A stretch of 64,000 nucleotides of DNA. It comes from Lichenicoccus roseus (lineage in GTDB: Bacteria > Pseudomonadota > Alphaproteobacteria > Acetobacterales > Acetobacteraceae). Positions 34,524 to 43,235 of this stretch are shown here, one piece after another. Position 1 is the first letter of the stretch. Each line of letters begins with the position of its first letter. The stretch spans positions 396,374-460,373 of the forward strand of contig NZ_VCDI01000003.1 of assembly GCF_005844085.1 (NCBI RefSeq), in the 5' to 3' direction. The notes beneath the pieces are model-generated. The model was given only the letters and a program-made list of their open reading frames with translations. It was not told the origin of the DNA and did not search any database. The translations under genes were made by a program, and so were the position numbers.

Positions 34524-35762
34524 GTGCTGCAAAAATACGGCGCCCTGAAACGAGCCCGGGCACAGCTGCTCGACGCCGGTTCCACTGATTCCGACGCACA
34601 GGATCCATTCGACGTCCGGTTCGAGACGATCCTCGGCCCCGCCGAGGCGGTGCTGGCGGGTCGCAAGGTCCTGCTTTTCGGAACCAACAACTATCTTGGC
34701 CTGACGTTCGACGCCGGCTGCATCGAGCAGGCGGTCGCGGCGGTCAGGGGCGATGGCACCGGCACCACCGGTTCGCGTATCGCCAACGGAACCTATGGCA
34801 GCCATGCCAGGCTCGAGCGCAAGCTGGCGCAGTTCCTCGGGCGTCGCGACGTGATGCTGTTCACGACCGGCTATCAGGCCAATGTCGGCATCCTGCCGGC
34901 GCTGGCCGGGGCCGACGACTACCTGCTGCTCGACGCCGACAGCCATGCCAGCATCTATGACGGCGCCAAGCTCAGCGATGCCTCGGTCACGCGGTTCCGC
35001 CATAACGATCCGGACGATCTGTATCGTCGACTGCGCTTCCTCGCCGACCGGCCCGGCGACAAGCTGATCGTCGTCGAGGGCATCTACAGCATGCTCGGCG
35101 ACATGGCACCGCTGCGCGAGCTCGTGGCGGTGAAGCGCGAGACCGGTGCTTTCCTGCTGGTCGACGAGGCGCATTCGCTCGGGGTGCTCGGCGCACACGG
35201 ACGGGGCCTCGCGGAGGCGACCGGAACCGAGGGCGATGTCGATTTCGTGGTCGGGACCTTCAGCAAGAGCCTCGGCGGCATCGGTGGTTTCTGCGCGTCG
35301 GACCTGCCCGATTTCGACATGCTGAGGTTGGCGTCTCGCGCCTACATGTTCACCGCGTCGTTGCCGCCTGCGGTGATCGCCGGGGTCACCCAGGCGCTCG
35401 AGACGCTGGAGCGACGGCCGGAGCTGTGCGCCGATCTCGCACGGAATGCGGCGCATCTCTACGAGGGCCTGGCTGCGGCGGGGTTCGCGCTGGGGCCGAC
35501 CATCAGCCCGATCATTTCGATACGCCTGAACGATACCGGTCTGGCCGCCGCCTTCTGGAACCGGCTCCTGCAGGTCGGGATCTATGTGAACCTCGCCTTG
35601 CCGCCGGCAACGCCGGAGCGGCAGTCGTTGCTACGCACCAGCGTGAGTGCCGCCCATACTCCGGCGCAGATCGATCAGGCGATCGGCGCGATGACCTCGA
35701 TCGGCCTCGAACTGGGCGTGCTGCAGGACCCCAGCGAACGCTACTTCAGCGCCGCCCAATAG
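34524..35762 (+). CDS. spt: Serine palmitoyltransferase (alpha-oxoamine synthase)
   Basis: A 412-residue PLP enzyme that condenses serine with an acyl thioester to 3-oxosphinganine, the first step of sphingolipid synthesis. Visible features: NYLGL (about 56-60), GTGTTGSRIANGT, His141 in DSHASIYDG (ring stacking on PLP), DEAH at 214-217 and the PLP lysine Lys248 in GTFSKSLGG. The nearest alternatives are KBL and BioF, which share the fold; the adjoining ACP, ceramide synthase and ceramide reductase genes favour serine palmitoyltransferase. GTG start at 34524. Confidence 0.88.
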   Translation: MLQKYGALKRARAQLLDAGSTDSDAQDPFDVRFETILGPAEAVLAGRKVLLFGTNNYLGLTFDAGCIEQAVAAVRGDGTGTTGSRIANGTYGSHARLERKLAQFLGRRDVMLFTTGYQANVGILPALAGADDYLLLDADSHASIYDGAKLSDASVTRFRHNDPDDLYRRLRFLADRPGDKLIVVEGIYSMLGDMAPLRELVAVKRETGAFLLVDEAHSLGVLGAHGRGLAEATGTEGDVDFVVGTFSKSLGGIGGFCASDLPDFDMLRLASRAYMFTASLPPAVIAGVTQALETLERRPELCADLARNAAHLYEGLAAAGFALGPTISPIISIRLNDTGLAAAFWNRLLQVGIYVNLALPPATPERQSLLRTSVSAAHTPAQIDQAIGAMTSIGLELGVLQDPSERYFSAAQ

Positions 35763-35774
35763 CAGCGTAGCGAG

Positions 35775-35794
35775 CCGGGGGCCTCGTGCCCCGG
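35775..35794. terminator. Terminator-like hairpin between spt and the DUF2141 gene
   Basis: CCGGGG and CCCCGG pair around an eight-base loop between two converging genes. No T-run follows on either strand, so it may only act as a transcript-end stabiliser. Confidence 0.3.
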
Positions 35795-35807
35795 TCCCGG
35801 AGGCGCC

Positions 35808-36317
35808 TCAGTAGCGCAGCCGGATGCTGATGTGGTTGGAACCGGGATGCACCGCGAATGCCGCCGCCAGGTAGTGCGGCGGCGCAAACACCGGGACGGC
35901 GTTGTTGGAGAACCCGTAGCCCTCGGCCGGCAGCCCGAGGAAGTTGCGGTCGAAATGATGGTTGTCGTTCTCGTCGTGGTAGATCGCCACCGCATAGGTG
36001 CCAGGCGACGAGACCGCGAAGCAGGCTTCGGCCTGGGCGCCGGCAAGCGTCACATGCTGCACATCGAGCGAGCCGCCGCGGTGAAGGAACAGCGCCGGGT
36101 CCGGGCCGTAGAGGGTGAAGGTGATGTTGCCGGCGACGCGCCGCGCGCCGGTGCCGACGACATGCAGTTGCGGCAGGTCTGCGGCGGCGCCGGCGCACGG
36201 CACGGCGGTGACGGCGCCGGCTCGCGTTGCGACCAGGGCTGCCCAGAGGAGGCAGCTGCCGCCGATGACGGTGCGGCGGAGCAGCGCTCTGCGACGAAGT
36301 GTAAGCGTGGAGGACAA
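35808..36317 (-). CDS. DUF2141 family exported protein
   Basis: A periplasmic protein of about 169 residues with an N-terminal signal anchor (TVIGGSCLLWAALVATRAGAV). The family hallmark YAVAIYHDENDNHHFDRNFLGLPAEGYGFSNNA is intact; its DENDN...D run could bind calcium. The start is uncertain: I favour TTG at 36317 with AGGGG upstream; a GTG at 36413 would add 32 Arg-rich residues and has no ribosome site. DUF2141 genes often sit near carotenoid or lipid genes, but the function is unknown. It is inserted against the direction of the sphingolipid genes. Confidence 0.72.
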   Translation of the reverse strand: MSSTLTLRRRALLRRTVIGGSCLLWAALVATRAGAVTAVPCAGAAADLPQLHVVGTGARRVAGNITFTLYGPDPALFLHRGGSLDVQHVTLAGAQAEACFAVSSPGTYAVAIYHDENDNHHFDRNFLGLPAEGYGFSNNAVPVFAPPHYLAAAFAVHPGSNHISIRLRY

Positions 36318-36436
36318 CGCGGCCGACCCCTGCAGGACGGGGTCGAGATGCGTCGGGTGCCGGCGGGTTGCAAGGGAGGCCGCTCGCTTGACACGCCGTC
36401 GCCGCCGTCCCACTCGATACCCCGAAGGAGGACCTG

Positions 36437-37255
36437 ATGTACAAGCGCTGGCGAAAACATGGACGAAGCTTCGACCTGGGCCGTATGAGCCTGCGCGACC
36501 TGATCACGGCCTATGGCAGCCATCCGGCGGTGCATCTCTATGTTCTCCTCGCCACCGCGAGCGGCATCTACGCGGTACACGCGGCGCATGGCCTGCGCCC
36601 CGATGGCCTTGCGAGGCTGGGTGCCGCAATAGTGGTGACGATACTCGCCTACCCGCTCACCTGGTATGTCCTGCACCGGTTCATCCTGCATGGCCGCTTC
36701 CTCTATCGCTGGCGCATGACGTCGTCGCTCTGGAAGCGCATCCATTTCGACCACCACCAGGACCCGCACCGCATGGATGTGCTGTTCGGCTCGCCGCTGA
36801 ACACGGCGCCGACCATCCTGGCGATCCTGGTCCCGCTCGGCTGGCTGATCGGTGGCGGCGCGGCGGGTGCCGCCGCTTCGGTATGCGCCGGCTTCCTGAT
36901 CACCTGCCTCTACGAGTTCTGCCACTGCGTGCAGCACCTGAACTTCAAGCCGCGCAACCGGCTGCTGCGCCGCATGAAGGAACTGCACCTGGCGCATCAC
37001 TTCCACGACGAGGAAGGCAACTACGGCATCACCTCGTTCGCGATCGACCGGATGTTCGGCACCTTCTACGGCTCGGTCCGCGAGCGGCCCCGGTCGCCGC
37101 ACGTCTTCAACCTGGGCTACGACCTGAACGAAGCGGAGCGCTACCCCTGGGTCGCGGAACTCTCCGGCGGACCACCGATGGACCGCCCGCCTGGCCATCG
37201 CCGGCCTGGCAACCGCACCCCGGCTTCCAGGGAACGCACCAGAGGGACCGCATGA
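36437..37255 (+). CDS. Fatty acid hydroxylase superfamily (sterol-desaturase-like) membrane enzyme
   Basis: A 272-residue di-iron membrane hydroxylase. The histidine clusters are present: HRFILH, HFDHHQDPH, HCVQH and HLAHHFHDEEGNYG, placed between four or so hydrophobic segments, as in sphingolipid C4-hydroxylases and fatty-acid hydroxylases. A GAAGGAGG ribosome site lies just upstream of the ATG. It overlaps the ceramide synthase start (ATGA). It is likely to hydroxylate the sphingoid base or the amide-linked acyl chain; which position cannot be told. Confidence 0.82.
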   Translation: MYKRWRKHGRSFDLGRMSLRDLITAYGSHPAVHLYVLLATASGIYAVHAAHGLRPDGLARLGAAIVVTILAYPLTWYVLHRFILHGRFLYRWRMTSSLWKRIHFDHHQDPHRMDVLFGSPLNTAPTILAILVPLGWLIGGGAAGAAASVCAGFLITCLYEFCHCVQHLNFKPRNRLLRRMKELHLAHHFHDEEGNYGITSFAIDRMFGTFYGSVRERPRSPHVFNLGYDLNEAERYPWVAELSGGPPMDRPPGHRRPGNRTPASRERTRGTA

Positions 37256-38424
37256 ACGCTGCGAGGCCCGCAGCCGGCGCCGTCGAGATCGTTCCCGCCG
37301 TCACGAGGTCTGCCCTCGGCCGCTTCATACGCCTGCCGGAGCGGCTCTACCGTCGCGATCCGTCCTATGTGCCTGCCTTGCGCTCCGAACGCCGGGCTGC
37401 GCTGACAGCGGGCGGCAACCCGTTCTTCGCCCATGCCGATGCGGCGTTCTGGCTCGCGCGTCGCGACGGGCGCGACGTCGGCCGCATCAGTGCGCAGCAG
37501 GACCATCTGGCTCGTCCGGGACCGTCCGGCCCGGTCGGCAATTTCGGCTCGCTGGTGGCGATCGACGATGCGGAGGTGTTCGCGGCCCTGCTGTCGGTTG
37601 CCGAACGCTGGCTGCGCGATCGCGGCCTCGCCCAGGTGCAGGGGCCGTTCAGCCTGTCGATCAACGAGGAGACCGGCCTGCTGGTCGACGGCTTCGACAC
37701 GCCGCCGATGCTGATGATGCCGCACGATCCGCCCTACGTGGCGCCGCACCTCGAGGCGCTCGGCTACCGCAAGATCCGCGACGTGCTGGCCTACCTGTGC
37801 GATACCACCGTGGCGCTGCCGCGCTCCGCCGCCGCCATGGTCGGGCGCGGCCTGCCTTCCGGGGTGACGCTGCGACACATGCGGTTCGAGACGCTCGAGC
37901 AGGACATCGCCGCGGTGGTCGACATCTACAACGACGGCTGGGACGGTCACTGGGGCTTCGTGCCGATCACCGGGGCCGAGGTGGCCCACATGGCCCGCGC
38001 CATGAAGCCGCTCCTGCACGAGCGGCTGGTCTGGTTCGCAGATGTCGAGGGGACGCCGGCGGCCTTCGGACTGTGCCTGCCCAACCTGAATGCGGCGATC
38101 CGTGACCTGTCCGGCCGGCTGCTGCCGTTCGGCTGGGTGAAGCTGCTCTGGCGCCTGAAGGTCGCCGGAACCAGCTCCGCCAGGGTGCCGCTGATGGGGG
38201 TCCGCAAGAGCTACGGCGCCAGCCTGCTTGGACGGCTGCTGCCGCTGCATATCGTGGACCAGCTGCGTCGCGAGGCCCTGGCGCGCGGGATCCGGTCGGT
38301 CGAGATGTCGTGGATCCTGGAGGACAACCTGCCGATGCGGCATCTTGCGGAGGCCATCGGCGGCCGCGCCTACAAGACATACCGCGTGTTCGAGAAATCG
38401 CTCGCATCCGGAGCGGCGGCATGA
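37252..38424 (+). CDS. bcerS: Bacterial ceramide synthase-like GNAT acyltransferase
   Basis: A 390-residue soluble protein of the GNAT-fold family identified as the bacterial ceramide synthase, which N-acylates 3-oxosphinganine. The N-terminal half begins with the FIRLPERLYRRDPSYVPAL segment typical of this family, followed by QGPFSLSINEETGLLVDGFDTPP; the C-terminal half holds GNAT-like strands (ERLVWFADVEGTPAAFGLCLPN, SVEMSWILEDNLPMRHLAEAIGG). ATG at 37252 overlaps the hydroxylase stop. It is unrelated to eukaryotic ceramide synthases. Assignment rests on family and cluster context. Confidence 0.78.
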   Translation: MNAARPAAGAVEIVPAVTRSALGRFIRLPERLYRRDPSYVPALRSERRAALTAGGNPFFAHADAAFWLARRDGRDVGRISAQQDHLARPGPSGPVGNFGSLVAIDDAEVFAALLSVAERWLRDRGLAQVQGPFSLSINEETGLLVDGFDTPPMLMMPHDPPYVAPHLEALGYRKIRDVLAYLCDTTVALPRSAAAMVGRGLPSGVTLRHMRFETLEQDIAAVVDIYNDGWDGHWGFVPITGAEVAHMARAMKPLLHERLVWFADVEGTPAAFGLCLPNLNAAIRDLSGRLLPFGWVKLLWRLKVAGTSSARVPLMGVRKSYGASLLGRLLPLHIVDQLRREALARGIRSVEMSWILEDNLPMRHLAEAIGGRAYKTYRVFEKSLASGAAA

Positions 38425-40175
38425 CGGCGCCCACTCCGACCCGATCCGGCCTGGACCAGCTGGCCGGCGAGTTCGTCACCCTGGCCGACGCGCTCGACTA
38501 TGCCGCCGACGGCGAGACCGGCCTCAACTTCTATTCGATACGTGGCGAGCTGACGCTGGCGATGCCGTACCGGACGCTTCGCCACGAGGCGCTGGCGCTC
38601 GCCCGCCGGCTGCTGCAGCTCGGCCTGCGGCAGGGCGAGCGCGTCGCGATCGTCGCCGAGACGCACCCCGATTTCATGCGGGTGTTCTTTGCCTGCCAGT
38701 ATGCCGGACTGGTGCCGGCGCCGCTGCCGATGCCATTCGTGTTCGGCGGGCGCGAGACCTATGTGGCGCATGTCCGGCGCCTGATCGAGGAGGCCCAGGC
38801 GGTCGCGTTGTTCGTGCCCGAAGCGCTGCGGGGCTGGTTCTCGCCTGCGGACGCCGGCAGCCTTCGCCTGTGCAGCACGCTCGCGGGGTTGCCCGCCGAT
38901 GGCGAAGACCTGCCTTGCGGGGGCACCGGCGCCGACATCAAGCTGCCGACGATCGGCGCCGACCATACCGCCTATCTGCAGTTCTCGTCCGGCAGCACGC
39001 GGTTCCCGATCGGCGTGGTGGTGCAGCAGCGGGCGCTGATGGCCAATATCTCGGGGATCCTGCAGCACGGGCTGCAGATAAGGCCGGACGACCGGGCGAT
39101 ATCGTGGCTGCCGCTCTATCACGACATGGGGCTGGTCGGCTTCCTGCTCAGCCCGCTCGCCGGACAGGTCTCGGTCGACCTGCTGGCGACGCAGGATTTC
39201 GTGCGCCGGCCGCAACTCTGGCTGTCGCTGATCACCGGCAATCGCGGCACCATCTCGTACAGTCCGAGCTTCGGCTACGAGCTGTGCACGCGCCGCGAGC
39301 GGGCGATCAACAAGACCGAACTCGACCTGTCCAGCTGGCGCATCGCCGGTATCGGCGGCGACATGATCCGCCCGGCCTCGCTGGCCAGCTTCGCCCGTAT
39401 CTTCGCCCCGTGCGGCTACCGGCCGGAAGCCTTCCTGCCGAGCTACGGCATGGCGGAGGCGACGCTGGCGATCAGCTTCGCTCCGGTCGGGCGCGGCATA
39501 GAGACCGACATCGTGGATCTGGACCGGCTGGAACAGGATGGCGTGGCTGCCAGGCCTGCATCGCTCGATACCCGCGCACGCACCCTGGTGCTGTGCGGCA
39601 CGTCGCTGCCCGGGCACGAGATCGAGATCCGCTCCGTCGATGGCGACGCGCTCGGCGATCGGCGGGTGGGACGGATCTTCGTCCGTGGCGCCAGCCTGAT
39701 GAAAGGCTACGACCGCAGGCCCGACGAGACGCAGGCGATCCTGTCGCCGGACGGCTGGCTGGAAACCGGCGATCTCGGCTACCGGCTCGGCGACACGCTC
39801 GTGCTCACGGGCCGTGCCAAGGACCTGATCATCATCAACGGCCGCAACATCTGGCCGCAGGACCTGGAGTGGAGCATCGAACGCAGCGTCGCCGATGTCC
39901 GCACCGGTGACGTGGCGGCGTTCTCCATCGAGCAGGACGGCCATGAGACGCTGATCGTCGCGGTGGAGGCGAGGGGTGTCGCAGATCCCGCCGACAGCGA
40001 GCGACTGGTGCGTGCGGTCGGCGATGCGGTGCGCGCCGGCCATGGCCTCGACAGTCTCGTCGTCCTGATGGCGCCGGGTAGCCTGCCATACACCTCCTCC
40101 GGCAAGCTGAGCCGGTCGGCGGTGCGCCAGCGCTACCTCGCCGACCGGCTTGCCGCGGTGGCTGTTCCGGCGTGA
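38421..40175 (+). CDS. aasR: Acyl-ACP synthetase / fatty acyl-AMP ligase of the sphingolipid cluster
   Basis: A 584-residue adenylate-forming enzyme. The AMP-binding P-loop is YLQFSSGSTRFPIGV, with LPLYHDMGLVG, the SYGMAEAT motif, GWLETGDLGY and GRAKDLIIINGRNIWPQDLE all visible; these are closer to fatty acyl-AMP ligases than to CoA ligases, so transfer to an ACP is expected. ATG at 38421 overlaps the ceramide synthase stop (ATGA). It probably loads fatty acid onto the ACP encoded at 34224 for serine palmitoyltransferase. Confidence 0.82.
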   Translation: MTAPTPTRSGLDQLAGEFVTLADALDYAADGETGLNFYSIRGELTLAMPYRTLRHEALALARRLLQLGLRQGERVAIVAETHPDFMRVFFACQYAGLVPAPLPMPFVFGGRETYVAHVRRLIEEAQAVALFVPEALRGWFSPADAGSLRLCSTLAGLPADGEDLPCGGTGADIKLPTIGADHTAYLQFSSGSTRFPIGVVVQQRALMANISGILQHGLQIRPDDRAISWLPLYHDMGLVGFLLSPLAGQVSVDLLATQDFVRRPQLWLSLITGNRGTISYSPSFGYELCTRRERAINKTELDLSSWRIAGIGGDMIRPASLASFARIFAPCGYRPEAFLPSYGMAEATLAISFAPVGRGIETDIVDLDRLEQDGVAARPASLDTRARTLVLCGTSLPGHEIEIRSVDGDALGDRRVGRIFVRGASLMKGYDRRPDETQAILSPDGWLETGDLGYRLGDTLVLTGRAKDLIIINGRNIWPQDLEWSIERSVADVRTGDVAAFSIEQDGHETLIVAVEARGVADPADSERLVRAVGDAVRAGHGLDSLVVLMAPGSLPYTSSGKLSRSAVRQRYLADRLAAVAVPA

Positions 40176-40200
40176 TCGCCGCCACTTGAGCACGGGCGAC

Positions 40201-41160
40201 GTGACCGGGCGGGTCGCGGCGGTCACCGGCGGCAACGGGTTCCTCGGATCGGCGATAGTCGCCGCGCTGTCCGCGGCGGGCTGGCGGATCAGGCTGCTGG
40301 CACGCGGCGCGCTGGACCATCCGGTGCTGTCCGGGATCGCGCTGCAGCAGGTCTCGGGCGATCTCGCCGATGCGGCGGCGGTTGCCGAGCTGGTGCGGGA
40401 CGCCGACCTCGTCGTGCATGCCGCCGGCCTCGTCAAGGCGCGCACCCGGCAACATTTCCTGGCGGTCAATCGCGACGGCACCGCCCGGCTTGCCGAAGCG
40501 GTGAAGCGCCTGCCGCGGCCGCCCCGCTTCATCCTGATCTCGTCGCAGGCCGCGCGGGAGCCCTCGCTGTCCGACTATGCGGCCAGCAAGCGTCTCGGCG
40601 AGGCGGCGGCGGAGGCGGTGCTGGCCGGGCGGCCCTGCATGGTGCTCCGGCCCTGCGTCATCTATGGCCCGTGGGACCGCGAGGGACGCGCCCTGCTGCG
40701 TCTGGCCGGCTCGCGTATCGCGCCCGCGGTGCGCGCGCCGGAGCCGCGCATCGCGATGATCCATGTCCGCGATGCCGCCGCGGCGGTGGCGGCGGCGGCG
40801 TCCGGCGGTCCCGAGGTCGGGGTGTTCGAGATCTGCGACGAGCGCGCGGACGGCTATGGCTGGCGCGAGCTGCTGCGCCGGCTGGGCGAGGCGAACGGCC
40901 GCGTGCCGCGCGCGGTCGCGGTTCCCGACCTGCTGATCCGCGCCGCCGGCTCCGCCAACGAGCTGCTGGCGCTCGCGGGTGGCCCGCCGGCGATGTTCGG
41001 CGCCGGCAAGGCGCGCGAGATCCTGCACCGGGACTGGTCGGCCGACCCGGCGCGCCGGTTGTCGGCCGCCCTGTGGCAGCCGCGGATCGCCCTCACCGAG
41101 GGTCTGGCCGAGACGGTGGCCTGGGCGCGAAGTCGCCGGGGCGTGCCGCGGTCAAGGTGA
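40201..41160 (+). CDS. cerR: NAD-dependent epimerase/dehydratase, probable ceramide reductase
   Basis: A 319-residue extended SDR. The dinucleotide loop GGNGFLG follows the first strand VAAVTG; the catalytic Ser is in LISSQAA and Tyr/Lys in SDYAASKRLGE. In Caulobacter-type clusters this protein reduces the 3-keto group after N-acylation. GTG at 40201 is used; a TTG at 40186 would add five residues, and neither has a strong ribosome site. It starts 25 bases after the acyl-ACP ligase gene. Its end overlaps the convergent lipoprotein gene by nine bases. Confidence 0.78.
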   Translation: MTGRVAAVTGGNGFLGSAIVAALSAAGWRIRLLARGALDHPVLSGIALQQVSGDLADAAAVAELVRDADLVVHAAGLVKARTRQHFLAVNRDGTARLAEAVKRLPRPPRFILISSQAAREPSLSDYAASKRLGEAAAEAVLAGRPCMVLRPCVIYGPWDREGRALLRLAGSRIAPAVRAPEPRIAMIHVRDAAAAVAAAASGGPEVGVFEICDERADGYGWRELLRRLGEANGRVPRAVAVPDLLIRAAGSANELLALAGGPPAMFGAGKAREILHRDWSADPARRLSAALWQPRIALTEGLAETVAWARSRRGVPRSR

Positions 41161-41589
41161 CCGGACGGCCCTGAGGATGCTGCTGCAGGGCGGCGCCGCG
41201 CTGGCGTAGGGGTCGTTCCGGGTAGTGTTGCCGTTGATCTCGGTGCCGGTCAGCACGCCGTCCTGGATGCTCCCGGTCAGGTGGCGGCTGCCGTCGCCGT
41301 TCTGCATCGTGACCGAACCGTCGGCGCCGACGGTGCCGCCGAGACGGCGGGACTTGCGGTGCGTCTGCAGCGTGATCTGTCCCTCGGTAATCGTGAACTT
41401 CAAGGTGCCGCCGCTGACGCCGGCACAGGCGCCGCCGAGTGCCTCGGGCGTCTCGCTGCCGCGATAGATGCCGTCGTACTGGGCGAGCGTCGGATCGAGC
41501 GTGACCTGCCTGGGATCGCAGGCGGCGGTTGCGATCAGCAGCGCGAGCGAGGCCGGCCAGCGGCGGTGTCGACGAGGAATGGGTGGCAT
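41152..41589 (-). CDS. Small hypothetical lipoprotein
   Basis: A 145-residue exported protein. A basic N-terminus and hydrophobic core end at IATAACDP, a lipobox-like site with Thr rather than Leu at -3, so lipidation is likely but not certain. The mature part is a small beta-rich sequence (GGTLKFTITEGQITL, GTVGADGSVTMQNGDGS) with two further cysteines that may pair. I do not recognise a named family. It converges on cerR, overlapping by nine bases. Confidence 0.6.
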   Translation of the reverse strand: MPPIPRRHRRWPASLALLIATAACDPRQVTLDPTLAQYDGIYRGSETPEALGGACAGVSGGTLKFTITEGQITLQTHRKSRRLGGTVGADGSVTMQNGDGSRHLTGSIQDGVLTGTEINGNTTRNDPYASAAPPCSSILRAVRSP

Positions 41590-41923
41590 CGGCAGTGGCC
41601 TCCTTCCGGCTTTGGTGCCAGCGACACGGTGCCCTCCGGACTGGCCAGCGCGACCCCGTGGCGACCGTCAAAGGTCGCCATGGTCGGTTCGTGGCCGGGC
41701 TCTCGCAGCGCGTCCGGGTGTATCGACGAGCGCTGGCCGTTCTCGATCAAGGCGGAGCCGCCAGTACCTGCCATCGTCCGCAGGCACGCCGGCGGTCCGC
41801 CGGTTGGGGGGCGTACCGGATGAGGTTGAACATGTCGAGCGTGATCGGCTTGCCTGCCCGGGTGCAGGGCGACGCCATCAGGCAGCCGGTCGGACCACGG
41901 GCGGCGGCCAGTTGTTCGATCAT
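41535..41923 (-). pseudogene. Probable frameshifted small gene
   Basis: Two minus-strand frames each look coding over part of the region. The first begins ATG at 41923 (MIEQLAAARGPTGCLMASP) and reads well to IRYAP; the second reads well from LRTMAGTGGSALIENGQRSS to EGTVSLAPKPEGG. They meet at a run of six Gs on the plus strand (41806-41811), where a one-base change would join them into one ORF of about 130 residues. I do not recognise the product. It could also be a chance effect of GC-rich DNA. Confidence 0.3.
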
Positions 41924-41980
41924 CGGCTGGCATGGGGTCTTACACTCGGCGCTGCGCCGGTCCTGATCTAGGCTCCACCG
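41590..41980. other. 391 bases without an intact gene
   Basis: Holds the possible frameshifted ORF described at 41535-41923 and the upstream region of the MFS gene. No convincing promoter hexamers or hairpins were picked out. Confidence 0.4.
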
Positions 41981-43144
41981 GTGCGCGCGCGATCGTCCCT
42001 GCCGGGCTTCCTTTTCCTCTACGCGCTGCTGTTCGCGGCCTTCGGGGTGGCGTCGCCGTTCCTGCCGGCGCTGTTGCAGCAGGACGGCCTGACGCCGGGA
42101 TCGATCGGTGTCGTGCTGGCCGCGGGTACCGGCATCCGGCTGCTGGCGGGCCCGCTCGGCGGCCGCATCGCCGATCGCAGCGGGCGGCCGGCGGCGGTGC
42201 TGTGTGGTCTCACGGTGGCTGCCGCGGTGATCGCCCTCGGCTACGCGCCGGCCAGGGGGTTGCCGCTGCTGCTGCTGGTGGCGGTCGCCCATGCGGCGGT
42301 GCTGGCGCCGCTGAACCCGATCGCCGATGCCCTGGCGCTCGGCTCGTCCCGGCAGAAGCCGGGCTTCGAATATGGCTGGGTGCGGGCGGCCGGCTCCGCC
42401 GCCTTCATCCTGGGCACGCTGGGATCCGGACAATGTGTCGGCCGGGCCGGACTCGGGGTCATCGTCTGGCTCAATGCCGGCCTGCTGGCAGGCGCTGCCT
42501 GCCTCGCCTGGCGGGTGCCGGATCGGGTGGCCGGAGTCGGTACAGGATCGGAGACTGGCTCGATCCGGCTGTTGCTGGCGATGCCGATGTTCCGCCGGCT
42601 GATGCTGGCGGCGTCGCTGATCGGCGGCAGCCACGCGCTGCACGACGGCTTCGAGGTCATACGCTGGCGCAGCGCCGGGCTGAGCGACGGGCAGGCCAGC
42701 CTGCTGTGGTCGATGTCGGTGGCGGCGGAGGTCGGCGTGTTCCTGTTCCTGGGCCGCCGGACGGTGCAGCGCATCGGCCCGGGACCGGCCATGATGCTGT
42801 CGGCGACCGCGGGAATCGTTCGCTGGGGGGTCGCCGCCCGCACTGCCTGGTTTCCGGCCATGCTGCTGGTCGAGCCGCTGCACGGCCTGACCTTCGCGCT
42901 CCTGCATCTGGCCTGCATGGACATGATCGGGCGGACCGTTCCGGCAAGGCTCGCCGCCACCGCGCAGGCCTTCTACGCGACGGTGGCGATGGGCGCCGTG
43001 TCCACGCTCGTCACGCTGGTGTCCGGCACCCTGTATGGCCGCTACGGCGCGGCGTCGTTCTGGAGCATGGCGGCGATGTGCGCGCTGGCGTTGCCGGTCG
43101 CCATCGGCATACGCGGCGAGCGCGCCGGACGGATCGCCGCATGA
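41981..43144 (+). CDS. MFS transporter (HcaT/MFS_1-like)
   Basis: A 387-residue, twelve-helix carrier. The A-motif between helices 2 and 3 is GPLGGRIADRSGRPAAV, and the FEYGWVRAAGSAAFILGTLGSG segment with VEPLHGLTFALLHLACMDMIGR is typical of the HcaT/LacY-like group (3-phenylpropionate, nucleosides). GTG start at 41981. It follows the sphingolipid genes in the same direction; a link to lipid export is possible but unsupported. Confidence 0.8.
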   Translation: MRARSSLPGFLFLYALLFAAFGVASPFLPALLQQDGLTPGSIGVVLAAGTGIRLLAGPLGGRIADRSGRPAAVLCGLTVAAAVIALGYAPARGLPLLLLVAVAHAAVLAPLNPIADALALGSSRQKPGFEYGWVRAAGSAAFILGTLGSGQCVGRAGLGVIVWLNAGLLAGAACLAWRVPDRVAGVGTGSETGSIRLLLAMPMFRRLMLAASLIGGSHALHDGFEVIRWRSAGLSDGQASLLWSMSVAAEVGVFLFLGRRTVQRIGPGPAMMLSATAGIVRWGVAARTAWFPAMLLVEPLHGLTFALLHLACMDMIGRTVPARLAATAQAFYATVAMGAVSTLVTLVSGTLYGRYGAASFWSMAAMCALALPVAIGIRGERAGRIAA

Positions 43145-43235
43145 CCGCCTTGCCGCGCTGCCGACGGCATCGGCAACCCCCACCACGATGCATCGTTGGC
43201 CGACGCCGGCAGACGGCGGGAAAGCAGCACGCATC

